The notes: a model not told the origin generated them from the sequence alone. DNA of 64,000 bases from Paraspadella gotoi (GCA_051294375.1 CM119268.1:7026861-7090860); one strand, 5' to 3'; shown: positions 22,400 to 35,345, counted from the stretch's first letter. Made by a program: numbers and translations.

Positions 22400-25300
22400 G
22401 GAAAGTGAAAGCGCTGCAATATGACAACTACTTTACAATTCTACAGCAAAAATTAATTTTAGATCAAAGGTATTTATGACCATTTTCCTAAACCTTCTAT
22501 CAATTTCATTTAACATTTGTTAGCTCCAATTTTGTCTGTTTGGATTAACAAGGATGTTGAAGGAATATGGAACTACTTGTCAGTTTATTATGACAAATAA
22601 TTGCGATGAGGAATGAGTTTTAACGATTAAGTTTTATACATGCCAATAAAATTAATTGAGTTTTGATTTTCAAATAAAAATATTAATAACCTGAGATTAA
22701 AAATACCTAATCTTGAAAAAAATATACGGTTTTAAAAAAAACATCCAATAATTTTAATAGCATTAATTTCTAACAATAAATATAATAAATAAATCCTTCA
22801 ATTGTTTTGCCTCGACGTCCGACGGCCTGAATTGGTATCGCGTCTTAATTCTGCCCCATTTCTCGAGGGAAAGAACGCGATGACGATATGTAAAAAAACG
22901 GTGACTCGGAAAATCCTGCATTATTTTATGTAAAGCATTGTTTCACCACGTCAGGGCATAGTTGCCCTGACGTCGAACGTTTAAAGACTCGGCTTGTTTT
23001 TATTCTTAACCATATTTTTACATATCCCTTATGTTTACAAACAAATTGACCAGCGTTTTTACTCATCACCCATATAATTATAATAAAACAACATGGAAAC
23101 TGATTGCTCACCCAAATTTTTAAAGTCAGCTAAGAAAGGCGGAATGGACAACCCTGCATAACATGAAACCAATATTGTACTGTTCATAACCTTCAATATG
23201 GGATATACTTAACTTGTCTGCGGCCGAGTTTGTCTTTTCTTCTCTCACCAAACTTTTATTTTTGACCGTACAAAACTGTTGCCTCACGCGTAGGATGCGG
23301 CCAAACCTGATCTCTTGGGTTATTTTGTCGATCGTTTGCGTCCCTATGTCGTAAATTTGGCGGGAGACTTAAATAGATTATGTCAAGTTTCGGTTTTTTG
23401 ACCAATTCCTTAAGTGAACATTTGTCCGTGCCGGTCAACTACGGTTGATTGACAGGGAGTGTTAAGGTGGATATTTGATGGAAATAAGGAAGTTCGAACC
23501 TTGCAGGCTACAATTACTAATTCATAGAAAGCTAAGCGTCAGACTTTTCAGCGGGGGGACGGAAGCGAACGCAGAAGTGAACGCTTTGATATCGCGAGCA
23601 TGAAATAAGTTATTTCACAGCCTCTTTGATGCCCCATTCCCAACAATATAGTTTACAGTTAATCCACTCTGGGGGTCTGGAGTTGGTTATGTCATAAACC
23701 CTGGTCCCGGCCACCCAATATTGTGCATAAAAAGAAAAGCATATCAAAACTGTCTTCGCCAGCTTCCTTCATTTCCCCATCCCGGCATCTGTGTTGGCCC
23801 AAACCATTGGGGCTTTGTGCTCTACTCTTTGCTACAAGCCTGTCCCTACACATTCAAGGACTTGATAAAAGTTGGCTACATCAATCCATCCAACCCACTC
23901 TCTTGATGGCAGAATTTGTATTATTAAATTTATTTTATTTAATTAATTATTTTTTTATAATCATATCTTTTGCTAAGATAGCTCTGATCAGAATTCAAGG
24001 AGGCGAACCGGAAGTTGCCTTGGACTCTCGTGGATCGACGGGTAATCGCTGGTCGGAGGGAGGTGTTCTCGCTTTAGTCTCAGCCGGGTTTTGGCTTTTT
24101 GCGGTAGGGATGGGAGGTACAATTGCTCAAGGGGAGAGAGAAGGCACCTACTTTAAAAATGCAGAATATTAATTTTTGTTTTAGTTTTTTTGTTGTTTTT
24201 AGGAAAACTAAACTATAATTTCGCTTACAAAGGAAAATCGCGGAACATTGTACTAAAAAAAATGTTATAAAAGTGGGAAGAAAAAAATTTAGGCCAAATT
24301 TCCGCAAAAGTTTAGCGGGAAAAACATGATGGAAAAGAAAAGAAATATGTAACTTGGAGTGAATCATACTGTGCAGATTAACAAATAAAACACACTACGA
24401 ATTAAAAAACGCAATGAAATTATTAACACATCCGTTTTAAGGAAAATTAATAATTGTTTTTAAGGCCTGGGATCATTTCAAACAAAGAATGCATAAAGTT
24501 TGTACAATCTATTATTATGTCAAAGAAAGTGTATTCCCTTTCACGTTTCAAAAAAAAAAACTATAAATTTTGATTAAGGTCAGCTTTCAAGAGGCAACAA
24601 AAATCGGTGCAATTTTTTATCAGTAAACCGTAAAAATTTCATCCAAGCACGTAAAGTCATTGTAACGCAAATTTGTATTTTTTTTTTAATTAACAGCACC
24701 TACCTTCAGGTATAGTATAATACTAACAACTAAAACCAAGTCATATCCAATTTGTTACTAGAAAATCAATAATGATGAAAAAACATAAACTTTAGTAGAG
24801 AATGAGAGCGAACGCTTTATAAAGATGTCTATTATCATTTTATCCCAAAAAAGAATGAATTAAAAAATTTGTAAAAATTTAAAGACAGTTTCATGCCACT
24901 GGAGCATAGCTTGAAGTAAGGGTCCACTTATAACAACCCTCAATGGTGCCATAGACTGCCACAGATTCCACAGCCCACCGGACCAGCCTCTGCTCTGCTT
25001 ATTGACGATTTAGTTTACTGTTCCGCCGGTTCAAAACGGTGATCAAATCAAGACTGGAGAAAAAAATAAATAAACACATTTGCAGCATTCCTCCTTGTTT
25101 ACTGACTCTTTCCCCAGCCATACAGCCATTGTTTAATTCAAAAAAAAATTTGGACAAATTTTGGATAAAGAACTTAAAGATCGGTTAAAGCAATCATTTA
25201 ACTAGAAATCGAAAATAGATTTCGGCGAAAAAGCGTATTCAAATTTTAAAGTTCTTTGCTCGACTTTCAGTTCTGTAAAACTACAGGAAGAAAAAATCTA

Positions 25301-28285
25301 AAAAAATAAAAAATAAAAAACAAAAAGTGGAGCTAGATAACACCGATTTGAAATAAAATAAACTTAAAGATTATTTTTATAAGTATGGAACAAGGTGGAG
25401 AAGAAATTCTATGAGGAGCGATTTTTGAAAAATATTACTAGTTTTCAAATATTTTAGAATTTAATGCCCAAAATTTCTTATTCTTTTTTTCTTATGAAGA
25501 TAAGTAATTTGAAAAAATCCCTCTCAATAGAATTGGGACCCTTGTCCTGCAAATAAATTTATGTAAAATTTAATAAAAATCCACCTTCGCCTTTGGCCCG
25601 AACTCTTCGAAAGGTTTCTTTTATTTTCTATATAGTATTATAAAAATTCGAAAAAAAACAGCAATGGATTCGAGCAAGAGTATAAGGGAATACATGTCAG
25701 AATATTCTGGACCTCTACTTTCCGAAGATAAGCTTTTTTTAATCCTAATTATAACTTTATGGCCAAGTGATCCCAGGCCTAATAAAAGCTTTCAGAATTA
25801 GAAGAATTTAGTGGAGAAAAGATGACAAGGAAGAATAATGTAGCAATGAAGTTTATACTTGTTAAACTCGCAATTTAAAAATACTCTTACGTTAAAATGA
25901 TAAAACACTATCAAATTTAAACAGTAAACGAATTTACATTTGCAAATAGAAAGAGTTATAGAAGATTTGAAATTCCAAAATTAAAAATATGAATCCAGAA
26001 CACTTAAAATTCGACTTTCGAGAAGTTCAATAGGGAAAATAGAGATGAGCATGCCAATTATAGCCAATACATGCGAGAGGAGATGTGTTGCTGTAGGGAG
26101 TGGGGTAAAGGAGAGAGTCTAGAGTTTGGGCTAGGATGGTGGGGAGAGTTCGTCGTATTGCATAAGAGCATGGCTTGGCTCCCTGAACAGCTGTGCTTCT
26201 CGAGTGAGGAAGGATGAGGAAAGATGAGCGCAGCGTAAAGGAGAGAAGGAAGTAGGAGCCGGGAAGAAGCAGCGATGAGAAAAAGGCCCACGAGAAAGAG
26301 TAGACCAAAACTAACTATGGAAGTTACATCGAGTATAAAATCACAAAAAAACCTTGCATGATGAGTCACAAAGCAATAAAAAGTTTTGCTAATAGGCAAA
26401 ATGACTGAAATTAAGCGAAAGGTTAAGTTACAAAAAAAAGCTTCTCAAAATATGCTAAGTTCCGTGCAATGCGAGATCTCGCGAATATACTCGAGAAAAC
26501 TGTTCTTTGTATTGATTTTTTCATTGCGAGACACCTGGATTTTTGCTTTCGAATCTTCGAAATGCTTTTAACGAAAATTAATTTTCTATTTAATATAAAA
26601 CTATTTAAAATATCTGTTATTAAAGGCGTTATTAGAAAATTAAAGTGGAACTGTTTTGTCGGAAGTGAAACTTATCGTTTTTTTGGCTTTAAATATTAAA
26701 TCCAGAACTATCTGACATGTTTTTCTTAATACTGGATAATTCAGACTTTATATGAGTTTGTAAAATAATATTGTATAATTATATTAAGTATAACATTGCC
26801 AATTAAGTTTTGTTTTATATAATATTAATAACTCCTCTGCATTGCAAGATATCTTTTTTATTTTCCAGGTAACGATTTGCGGACGATTTCCAAAGGGATT
26901 CAAAGGAGCCGGGTTCAAAATCTTTATCTTCTTTTATCTTTTTTTTACAGGTAAGAAATTTATTGATAATAATATCGCTAATCACTTTGATAATATTTTA
27001 TAGTAATAATTTTTAGGAATAGGTGGCTTAGAGAGAACTTGCGGTAAGAGAGGGTCATGCAACAACCATCCCGAGCTGGAAATTATGTTTACGAAGGCTC
27101 AGACGACGTAAGAACTTGGAAAAATTTTTATTACAGAGATAGGTGAAATTCCAAATTAAAAACATAAATCATTCTTCCTAAAACCTTTAGGTTAGTGTGG
27201 TCAATAATGTGCTCTATTATGCTGGATGAGCGCAGCCGAACGAACAGAGTGTGCATGTCGCATATAAATATAAATTAAAAATAGAATTAATTTTTCTATA
27301 AATTGTGTTTTTTTAGATTCTCTTCAAATTGTGTAATACTCATTATAATATCCACGATTGTGTCAGTTTTTTCAGTTTTGTTGTGTTTGAGTTTATAATA
27401 ACAAAGGTTTAAATTTTCATTTTTTCGGTAATGGAACTCAAATTTTTCATTTACAATTTAAAATTATGGACATCTTATTTTCGCTTGAAGTCTTCATCAG
27501 CGCACAATAAATTTGTCAAATATTTGGAATTTAGTACGTTGAAGAGAGAGATGAGAGAGAGAATCGAGAGAAAGAAAGTTTTCAACAAAAGAATTTAGAA
27601 AGACAATGTGACAAATTATACTCTCGCCCCAGCTATTTTTTTCCTCTTGATTTTTACCGTACTTCAAGTATGTCCTCACGCGATTCGGCCAAATTATTTT
27701 CTAGTAAATTCTTCGAGTGCTTTTGTGTAATTGAGCGAGACTCGATGATCAATCTTTAGTTCCGTTTTCATAGATTTATAAAAATAGGCATCGCCCGTCC
27801 TGAACGGGAGGCAGCTTTTAATTATGCAGACCATAAATATAAATTTAAAAGTTTTCTAAACCTTCATCGCCACTATATGCATCATTCAAGTTCCTCATGA
27901 TTCAGAAAAATTCATCAATAAGCCACGTTAAACTCGCAAGCGGCTCCTAAACGGACGACGCCTCAAACGCTTGACGTCGCGAGCGTGAAATACAGAAGAG
28001 GACGGGCGCGATGCTACTTTTGCATAAGTCAGAAAAAGAAACTTACAGATTTATTCTTGTGTCTCGCCCAAATTATGATAAAGCATCAACAACATAGCAG
28101 AATACATCATAGGATTGAGGAGAGTTAAAAAAAATGAAAAGTAAAATAATTTTGTTGGTTTATAATTACGAGAATTCGAATGATGCCGTTATGTCCCAAA
28201 AACAAAAGATTGAAACCTTCGTTATTCTAAGTATACGCGATAAAATACTTTCACTCAAACAAAGGCGATATAAGACTTTATTTCT
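22400..28285. other. AT-rich region without a supported gene
   Basis: Nearly 6 kb of low-GC sequence. I checked several exon-like islands. At 23668-23908 an open frame of ~80 codons has no motif. At 27017-27107 a TTTTTAG acceptor and a GTAAGA donor bracket a 30-codon open frame, but its phase does not join the frame at 28292. At 26040-26300 there is purine-rich unique sequence. None is strong enough to call. Confidence 0.45.
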
Positions 28286-28291
28286 TTTTTA

Positions 28292-28510
28292 GGTTGTGTA
28301 TCTAACATACCTGGACAATCTTTAAGTAATCCGAAACGCAACTACGAACGATGCAGTCATCAAATTCTTAAGAGCAGCAGTAACGTGGTTTATAGGTATG
28401 GCAACAGCGACAATCAGAATTGTATTGATTCTCGTTTTACCTCTAGCATTCCCCAAACCCAGTGCCAGGACAATTTAGGCAAAAAAGAATGTCGCGTTTC
28501 TTTCTACTGA
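28292..28510 (+). CDS. Candidate exon: cysteine-containing, SUEL/galactose-binding-lectin-like fragment
   Basis: After a TTTCTTTTTTAG acceptor (28291-28292) an open frame of 72 codons runs to TGA at 28508-28510. The first codon is split, with its G supplied upstream. The frame has five cysteines (residues 2, 21, 43, 57 and 66). Its end, NVVYRYGNSDNQNC, then C..NLGKKECRVSF, follows the order known for SUEL-type (Gal_Lectin) domains: a Y-G motif, cysteines, and a final C-x-G-x-x-x-C-x-V. The domain would be incomplete, since the usual segment after the last cysteine is missing, and no partner exon is identified. Alternatives are a diverged secreted protein exon, a pseudogene fragment, or chance. 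Confidence 0.32.
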   Translation, partial: GCVSNIPGQSLSNPKRNYERCSHQILKSSSNVVYRYGNSDNQNCIDSRFTSSIPQTQCQDNLGKKECRVSFY

Positions 28511-28514
28511 GGAG

Positions 28515-30755
28515 GATGACGCGATCCTAGGTCGACCGGACGAAGGTATCCTCTGCATTCCCTCCATCAATCGTCAGAAAAGCAGGCTTGTTTCGAATCT
28601 CTCTCTCTCTCATAGTTTAGCATTTAAAATTCACATTCCACTATGTAAAAATTGCAACGGATCAGGGTCGTACAAAGCAGAAACCTGTTTTATTGTAAAT
28701 AGGAAACTCGTTGTCGAACAATATAGTTTTTTTTTTCGAAAAAAAAAAATTGTGACATATTTAAATTCAACACAGGTAATGAAAGTCGTTATAGTTGAGA
28801 GCCTTTTCAATAGTCCTTGTTTGTTCAGCATGGGTATCAAAGGAATTCAAACGAAGCGCAACCGCGAGTACTCTCATCCAACATCTTTTGATTAATGGCT
28901 TCAAAACTTTTTCAGCACGATCTACAATTACAATATCTGTAAACAGTCGATCACACAATATTTGTTAGTGATTAGAGAACGCTTATGACGCTTCAAAATA
29001 AAACGCTTTTAATCCATATTTAATAGGTTGATACCCTAAATTTGGTCATCTGCTGTAGTATATTCATGAGCTGTAATGGGTGTTCTGGCGGAACTTAACC
29101 CCTGCCATCAGCAATAAGATATTACATTAATTGTTTTATGTAGTATGGTCTAATAATAGTTATATTACGATTGGAAATGAATAACATATATATTTTAATT
29201 GCAATCTTATTGAAAATAAAAAAAAAAAAAAAGGAAAGAAAGAGAGTGGAGATTCTGAAAACTACTTTTAAAAAAACCATATAACAAAGAAGCAAAGAAC
29301 TAAAAAAAAAATAAAAAAAGGTTATAAAAATAAAAAAAATAACTAAAGAAAAAAGTAACCGAGAAGGTATATTTAAAAAAAAAGTGGGAAAAAAAANNNN
29401 NNNNNNNNNNNNNNNNNNNNNNNNNNNNNNNNNNNNNNNNNNNNNNNNNNNNNNNNNNNNNNNNNNNNNNNNNNNNNNNNNNNNNNNNNNNNNNNNNNNN
29501 NNNNNNNNNNNNNNNNNNNNNNNNNNNNNNNNNNNNNNNNNNNNNNNNNNNNNNNNNNNNNNNNNNNNNNNNNNNNNNNNNNNNNNNNNNNNNNNNNNNN
29601 NNNNAGCGGAAAGAGAAGAAAGAAGAAAAAAGTGAGGTAGAAAAAACCTAGATTGAGAAAGAAATAATGCGGGTTTTAATTTTCGTTTTTTTTTAAAGTT
29701 TAATCATCACTCGTGCCAGCGAACTTAAGTTTAATATTCTCGCCAGAAAAAAAAATTAACTTTCACGCGGTGAAATTCCAGCTTCGTCTCTACTTTCAGG
29801 TTCACGAATCAACTCACTTCAATCACTCATTTCAATGACATCGAGTCCGTATACGAATCATTGCGGGTTCTTGGAAATATGTAACTAAGAAACTAAAGTC
29901 TATTATTAGACAGTTTAATCTACATAACTAACCAAACTGTAGTCCCTTTTTTTTTGGAAATATTATTTATATAAACCAAAAAAAGGAAACAAACACTGAA
30001 CCGAAAAAAAAAGTCGAAAAATAAGAAAGGAAAGCCGGGAATTTTATGTAGTTCTGTCTGGAAGAGGCACCGATTATTATGCGCATCTTTCTTTTTATTA
30101 CTCGCGTCCAGGCGACTTTTTTCGCGTATTTTTTTTTCTCCCGGTCAGTCGGAATTCGATTTATTTGTTCGTCTATCTGTTAGTCCGCCTGTCTATGTGA
30201 CTTTTTTTCCTTTCCTGTCCGTGTGTCTGTCCGTCATTCTATCAATTCTAAAGTGAGTATAAAAGTCGCGTCTTATTTGAGAAAAAGAAATTCTTTCCGG
30301 TTATTTTTTTTTCTTTTGTTTTAGGTCATTTACGTCGACTAGCGACGCGAACGAGTGCGACGGGGGGGGGGGAGAACCTAGGGTGGGGTGGGAGGTGGTG
30401 GGGGAAGAACCGATGGTGGAGATAGATGCAGCTGCGGGGGTAAGAGGGTGGGGGGAACTATGAAGACTGCCGAATGTAGATAGTATTAAAATAGATTATT
30501 TCTTTATCGAACATACTTATGCTTGAAAGTAGTCTCTGTTACTAACTTACAATAACGTAATCTAGTTGTCAATTATTTCCTCCTATAGAATCTGCGCCAC
30601 TAAGACGGAGATTTCCACAGCTGGATCTCACAGACGCCGAGAAAAAGAGAGAGAATGAGGAATTGTCTGATCCGAGGATATACTATCGCGAGTTCGATAA
30701 CATTTGAACTCGAAATTGAGGCCAGGGACTCTTTGTCTCTTTTCTGATTTTAATT
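28515..30755. other. AT-rich, gap at 29397-29604; no gene seen
   Basis: A-rich sequence with long A runs around 29220-29390 leading into a 208-N gap. Poly-G and GT-rich patches occur near 30361-30460. A donor-like AAA|GTGAGT is at about 30252 without an exon. No supported coding sequence. Confidence 0.5.
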
Positions 30756-30760
30756 TCTTT

Positions 30761-30832
30761 GGAATTGATACAATCGATACAAATATTATTCATTTAAAGT
30801 TAATAAATAAACTATCTCAGCCCTGACATTGG
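30761..30832 (+). repeat. Dispersed repeat family A copy
   Basis: GGAATTGATACAATCGATAC, then a CATTTAAAGTTAATAAATAA stretch, then ACTATCTCAGCCCTGACATT and GGAC. This matches the 21461-21536 copy in order with scattered substitutions. Confidence 0.7.
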
Positions 30833-31221
30833 ACTCCATCCATATTACGAGTTAACAAAGATGAAACACGGAGGCGCTCAATCAAGACTTACGAATCACT
30901 TTTTTCAATATCTCAATGCATTCTTACAAGACGTTGTAATAATAAGACTGTTACTTACAGTGTAAGTTTTAAAAATAACTCTCTTTACAGTCTCGATTTT
31001 TATGTCACCCAACTGTAAACGCTCAGTCCCGCGCAGAGTCATATCAATTTTTTTTCGGTTCTCTTTTTTTCTTCTTCTTTTTTTTCTCTCGAGTAGCGGA
31101 CTGAGTCGCTCGACTTTATCGTCCGAAAAAACGAGGTCGACGATCGATCCGACTTCGATCGGAAACGACCGAGACGCGCTCGTCATAGCGCCAGGTGGGC
31201 GTGGCGATCGGAGGAGGATTC

Positions 31222-31277
<56 letters not shown>
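31222..31277 (+). repeat. (GA)n microsatellite, ~27 units
   Basis: Nearly pure GA tract following a CpG-rich unique stretch (31085-31215). Confidence 0.95.
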
Positions 31278-31279
<2 letters not shown>

Positions 31280-31281
<2 letters not shown>

Positions 31282-32050
31282 GTAGAAGATAGATATAGGT
31301 TATAACATGGACCTAGGTACCACCCTTGCAAGAACAGGACCTATAAGGTAACGACAATGGTCCGTTTCATTCATTGATTCGTATTTCTAATAAAAAAGCA
31401 ACTTTTTCTTTTTTTAACTACAAGCAGAACACAAAAATGTGTATCTACTCAAAATATTAGTATTCAAAAAAAAGGAAATAAAAAATAGAAAACCACACAA
31501 ATACTTGATTCTCACGTAGATTCCTAATGGCCGTGGCGACCAAAATGCTCATCTTAAAATAACACATAAGCATTCCTAATACAATATTGTCTTCTCCGTA
31601 AAATTGAGTCTAGAATAGATTGATGTGATGGTGGGTCCCTTTCCCTTATTTTTGCAATATATTCTCCGAAAACCTTCTGTGTGCTTCACAATGTTAAAAA
31701 TCCTCCTTCTTTGCAGCGTTCTTTCAAGGTACGCTGATAACATATCGCCCTCCGATCGCATCAAGTCTGCTTGATTTTCATTTGTTGGGGAACTTTAATG
31801 ACTTTTTGAATGGCTTTTCATGAACATTCGGGTCACATTTTTTTCACCAGTGGAACCCCGCTCATGGCAAGGTAATGCAGGTGCTACGAATAAGCAGGTT
31901 CAGAGACTATTAAGCTTGTCAAAAGGCGCATTACTTCAATATTGTTATTGCCTATTTGCAAATTTTGCCAAGTTTATTCTATGGCACATATATTTTCTGT
32001 TTGACTTTTATTAATAATTTATTTATATGACTTGACCGCAGAGAAGACTA
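31280..32050. other. No supported gene
   Basis: AT-rich sequence. Short ORFs (31576-31764 minus, 31820-32014 plus) have no recognisable features. Confidence 0.5.
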
Positions 32051-32059
32051 TCATCTATG

Positions 32060-32575
32060 GCTGCAGCCCAAAAATTTGAGTTCATGGTACTTGTGGGATT
32101 TTATGCCCCATCAAAGTGCAGATTTTACTGCGATTTTTCTTTTTCTGCAGGGCAATCTGGTAATTTACCATCATGAAGATTTTTGATGGACAAAGACCCA
32201 TACGCCACATCCCGCGACCATTTACCCAATAGCATCCATTCATTGTTTGTGTCCTTTCTAACCGCAAATTGACAATGGTCTGCTGGTTGCTCCAACGTGG
32301 CAACGTCATCGGCATATTGGCTGATGCCATGCATTTCGCTGCTCTTTAAATGGTAGATCAGCAACAAATAGGCAAACAAATCTGGGCTTAATAATGTCCC
32401 CTGAGGTCGAACCCTCTGCACAATTTCACAATTCAGATTTTTTGTCACCCCGTTCTTTGATAAAAGAGAAATCTGTCTGTCAAGAAGGACGAACATTTCT
32501 TATCAGTTTTTACCGGCAAATTCTTAGGAGTCATTTTCCACAGAAGGCCTCGTGCAAAGCAGCATTAAATGCCCT
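32060..32575 (-). pseudogene. Decayed LINE (non-LTR) reverse transcriptase fragment
   Basis: On the minus strand the conserved reverse-transcriptase blocks appear in the right order but in different frames. AFNAALHEAF (32543-32572) corresponds to the KAFD.V.H block. VRPQGTLLSPDLF (around 32376-32410) is the G/PQG..LSP block. QYADD (32305-32319) is the catalytic box, with both aspartates kept. MGLCPSKI (around 32180-32205) is the L..NP.KT-like block. LKFLGC (32063-32080) is the KYLG block. In-frame stops and at least two frame changes show that it is inactive. The blocks fit jockey/I/R1-like LINEs generally, but the clade cannot be set. Endonuclease and 3' end are not seen. A GA microsatellite lies directly beside it at 32615. 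Confidence 0.85.
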
Positions 32576-32614
32576 CCTTCCGTAATCCAGGGTTTACCCA
32601 AAATTGTTGCCCTG

Positions 32615-32645
32615 AGAGAGACGAGAGAGAGAAGAGAGAGCAGAG

Positions 32646-32689
<44 letters not shown>

Positions 32690-32945
32690 AGTGGAAGAGA
32701 GTGGAGAGAGCGGGGAGAAAGGAGGGAAAAGGGTGGAGAGGTAAAGAAAAAGTGATGCACGAATAGGATGGTAAAAAGAAAAATGAGGAGGAAGAATGAA
32801 AGGTAGAAATATATTTATGGGAAATAGGAAAAGAAATAAGGAAAAAGTCAAGTTGCAGGGATAGAGGAAAGGAGAAATGGAATAAAAAAAGGTAAGAAAA
32901 GGAGACGGAGAGCGGGGAGGGGAAAAGAAGAATGAAGAGGAGATT
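32615..32945 (+). repeat. GA microsatellite and purine-rich tract
   Basis: (GA)n at 32615-32690, followed by A/G-rich sequence to about 32945. ORFs here (Arg/Glu or Ser/Leu/Phe) are compositional. Confidence 0.85.
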
Positions 32946-32949
32946 AAGT

Positions 32950-33494
32950 GAACGTCGACCCTTAATGATCGTTGACCCCAAATGGTGATTTTCGCTCACA
33001 ACGTCTCGTCTCGTGTTTTGACCACAAAAGACTTACCTCGCGTCACAGCCGTAGGCTCGACCTTTCTTTTTTTTGTAGGCCTACATCTGTTATGTCTCGT
33101 TTTATTGCGTTATATTTTTATGTTCACAACCTATTTTTAGTAACATAACACCGTCTCGATTTTCCTCTACCCGAATACGTTTTTAAATTTGACGCGCAAA
33201 GTACTCATTTCCTATCAAGTTCAACAGAATTGATGTTCTCTTTCTTCTAGTTTAATATCGTCGCCGAGTATTAAGCCGAAAATCCCATCTCTTAAATGGC
33301 CTCATTAAATTTTTATTAAAAAAAAAATCCTAGCTACTACATACTAGCGTTAACCACATCTCCATCTACATCCTTAAACTTCCCACTTTCCTCATTCCTC
33401 CCAATCATCTCTTTATCTCTTTCTTATCATTAATCTTCCCCCCCCCCTGGGTGGATGAAGCGTACTTAGGAAGAAGAAGGATTTAAAACGGGGT
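32950..33494. other. No supported gene
   Basis: Mixed composition without coding or repeat signal, ending in a gap. Confidence 0.5.
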
Positions 33495-33638
33495 NNNNNN
33501 NNNNNNNNNNNNNNNNNNNNNNNNNNNNNNNNNNNNNNNNNNNNNNNNNNNNNNNNNNNNNNNNNNNNNNNNNNNNNNNNNNNNNNNNNNNNNNNNNNNN
33601 NNNNNNNNNNNNNNNNNNNNNNNNNNNNNNNNNNNNNN
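33495..33638. other. Assembly gap (144 N)
   Basis: Run of Ns. Confidence 0.99.
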
Positions 33639-33734
33639 TTCCTCCCACCTCCCGAGGATCCTCGTCCCCCGCGAATTTCTCTCTCCCCAGGGAACCTTCG
33701 GTTTGTCCAGGGAAACGAGATTCTATTAGGGAAA

Positions 33735-34286
33735 AAAATGTTACCTAGAGAGGAGGAGAGAGAGGGAGAGGGAGAGGGAGTGGGGGTGAAGGAAGAGGGA
33801 GAGGGAGAAGGGAGGAAAAACGGGGGCGGAGGAAGAAAAGACCGAAGGAGAAAGATGGTAGAGGGAGAACGAAGAAAGAACGAAGGGAGAACAAAGAGAG
33901 AACTGGAAAAAGAGAGAAAGAAGGAAAGGAAGGAGAACAAAGAGAGAAGGATAACATTGGAAGAACGAATGTTAAAAAAAAAAAGAAATACCTTTGGAAG
34001 AACGAGGAGAAAGCATAGAAGATAAGAAAGAATAAAACGGAATTTTACCTTTGTAGTAACAAGACGAAAGCGAAAAAAAAAAGGAAAAAAAGTCATGGAA
34101 AGCTTATCACGTGGAAATAAAGAAAGGTAAAATCCAACGAGATAACTAGGGAAAAGTTGAAATGGGACGATAGAGAAAGTGTGTTGGAAAGAGGAAGAGG
34201 AGAAGAAGAAATGGGCGAAGTTAGAGACGGAGACGTTGGGTGGAGTGGAGGGAGAGAGAGGGAGAGAGAGAGAGAGAGAGAGAGAG
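33735..34286 (+). repeat. Polypurine tract running into a gap
   Basis: A/G-rich plus strand, with GAGGGAGAGGGAG words at 33758-33800, ending in pure (GA)n at the gap edge (34287). Confidence 0.8.
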
Positions 34287-34504
34287 NNNNNNNNNNNNNN
34301 NNNNNNNNNNNNNNNNNNNNNNNNNNNNNNNNNNNNNNNNNNNNNNNNNNNNNNNNNNNNNNNNNNNNNNNNNNNNNNNNNNNNNNNNNNNNNNNNNNNN
34401 NNNNNNNNNNNNNNNNNNNNNNNNNNNNNNNNNNNNNNNNNNNNNNNNNNNNNNNNNNNNNNNNNNNNNNNNNNNNNNNNNNNNNNNNNNNNNNNNNNNN
34501 NNNN
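34287..34504. other. Assembly gap (218 N) with (GA)n on both edges
   Basis: Pure GA dinucleotide on both sides strongly suggests the gap lies inside one long GA microsatellite. Confidence 0.97.
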
Positions 34505-34540
<36 letters not shown>

Positions 34541-34795
34541 AAAAGAAACATTTCATTTGAATAAATTGCTCATAGAGCCGTGAAAGTATAAATAACAAAT
34601 AATAAATTGATCCAGCCTCGAAGAGATGAAGAGATTTTCCTTGAAGATATTGAGAAAGTAAGAGAGAAAGACTTCAAAGAGAGAGAAGGAAGCGACGAGA
34701 GGAGAAGAGAGAGAAACGAAGAGAGGAGAGAGAGAGAGAGAAGAGAAGAGAGAAGAGAGAAGAGAGAGAGAAGAAGAGAGATTGAAACATTTATC
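34505..34795 (+). repeat. GA tracts, two blocks
   Basis: GA tract to about 34540, and a second imperfect GA/AGAGA block at 34675-34790. Confidence 0.85.
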
Positions 34796-34799
34796 CTTT

Positions 34800-35175
34800 T
34801 TCAACTGGACGATGTGACAGCATTCAAAGAAAAAAAGAAATTTCATCCCTTGAAGCTAAACTCAAAATTTGTTATTGATTCGTTTAAAAAGCAAATTTGA
34901 AAACCTTGAAAAAAAAATCTGAAAGCCCCTTCGCGATGTAAATATAAATTATATGTCAATTTACTTAATTTTTACTGTGACAGCAGCCCAAGCTAAACGT
35001 TTGACAAAAAAAAATTGACTCCCCGTCAAAAAAAATTGTTTTTCTTTTTTTAACTCTAAAATGGTTTTTGTCACTTGGTTTTTATAAGTCAAATGACATT
35101 TCAAAGTTCCATTTACATTATGTTTAAAAACAGACAAGCAAAGAAGAACGGAAACGGGAAAGTTTAAAAAAAAAA
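34800..35175. other. AT-rich, nothing seen
   Basis: No coding or structural signal. Confidence 0.5.
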
Positions 35176-35184
35176 TCTTCACGC

Positions 35185-35204
35185 GAAGAGAGCGAGAAGA
35201 GAGA

Positions 35205-35250
<46 letters not shown>

Positions 35251-35274
35251 TGAGAGAGAGTAGAGATAAAGAAG

Positions 35275-35309
<35 letters not shown>

Positions 35310-35345
35310 AGAGAGAGAAGAGAAGAGAAAGAGAGAAAGCCGATT
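35185..35345 (+). repeat. (GA)n microsatellite, interrupted
   Basis: GA dinucleotides with AAGA interruptions; G-rich sequence follows at 35420-35460. Confidence 0.9.

Noticed and set aside
27017-27107. Acceptor- and donor-bounded 30-codon frame as an upstream exon of the 28.3-kb exon
   Set aside because: The splice phase does not match the 28292 frame: joining gives an immediate stop.
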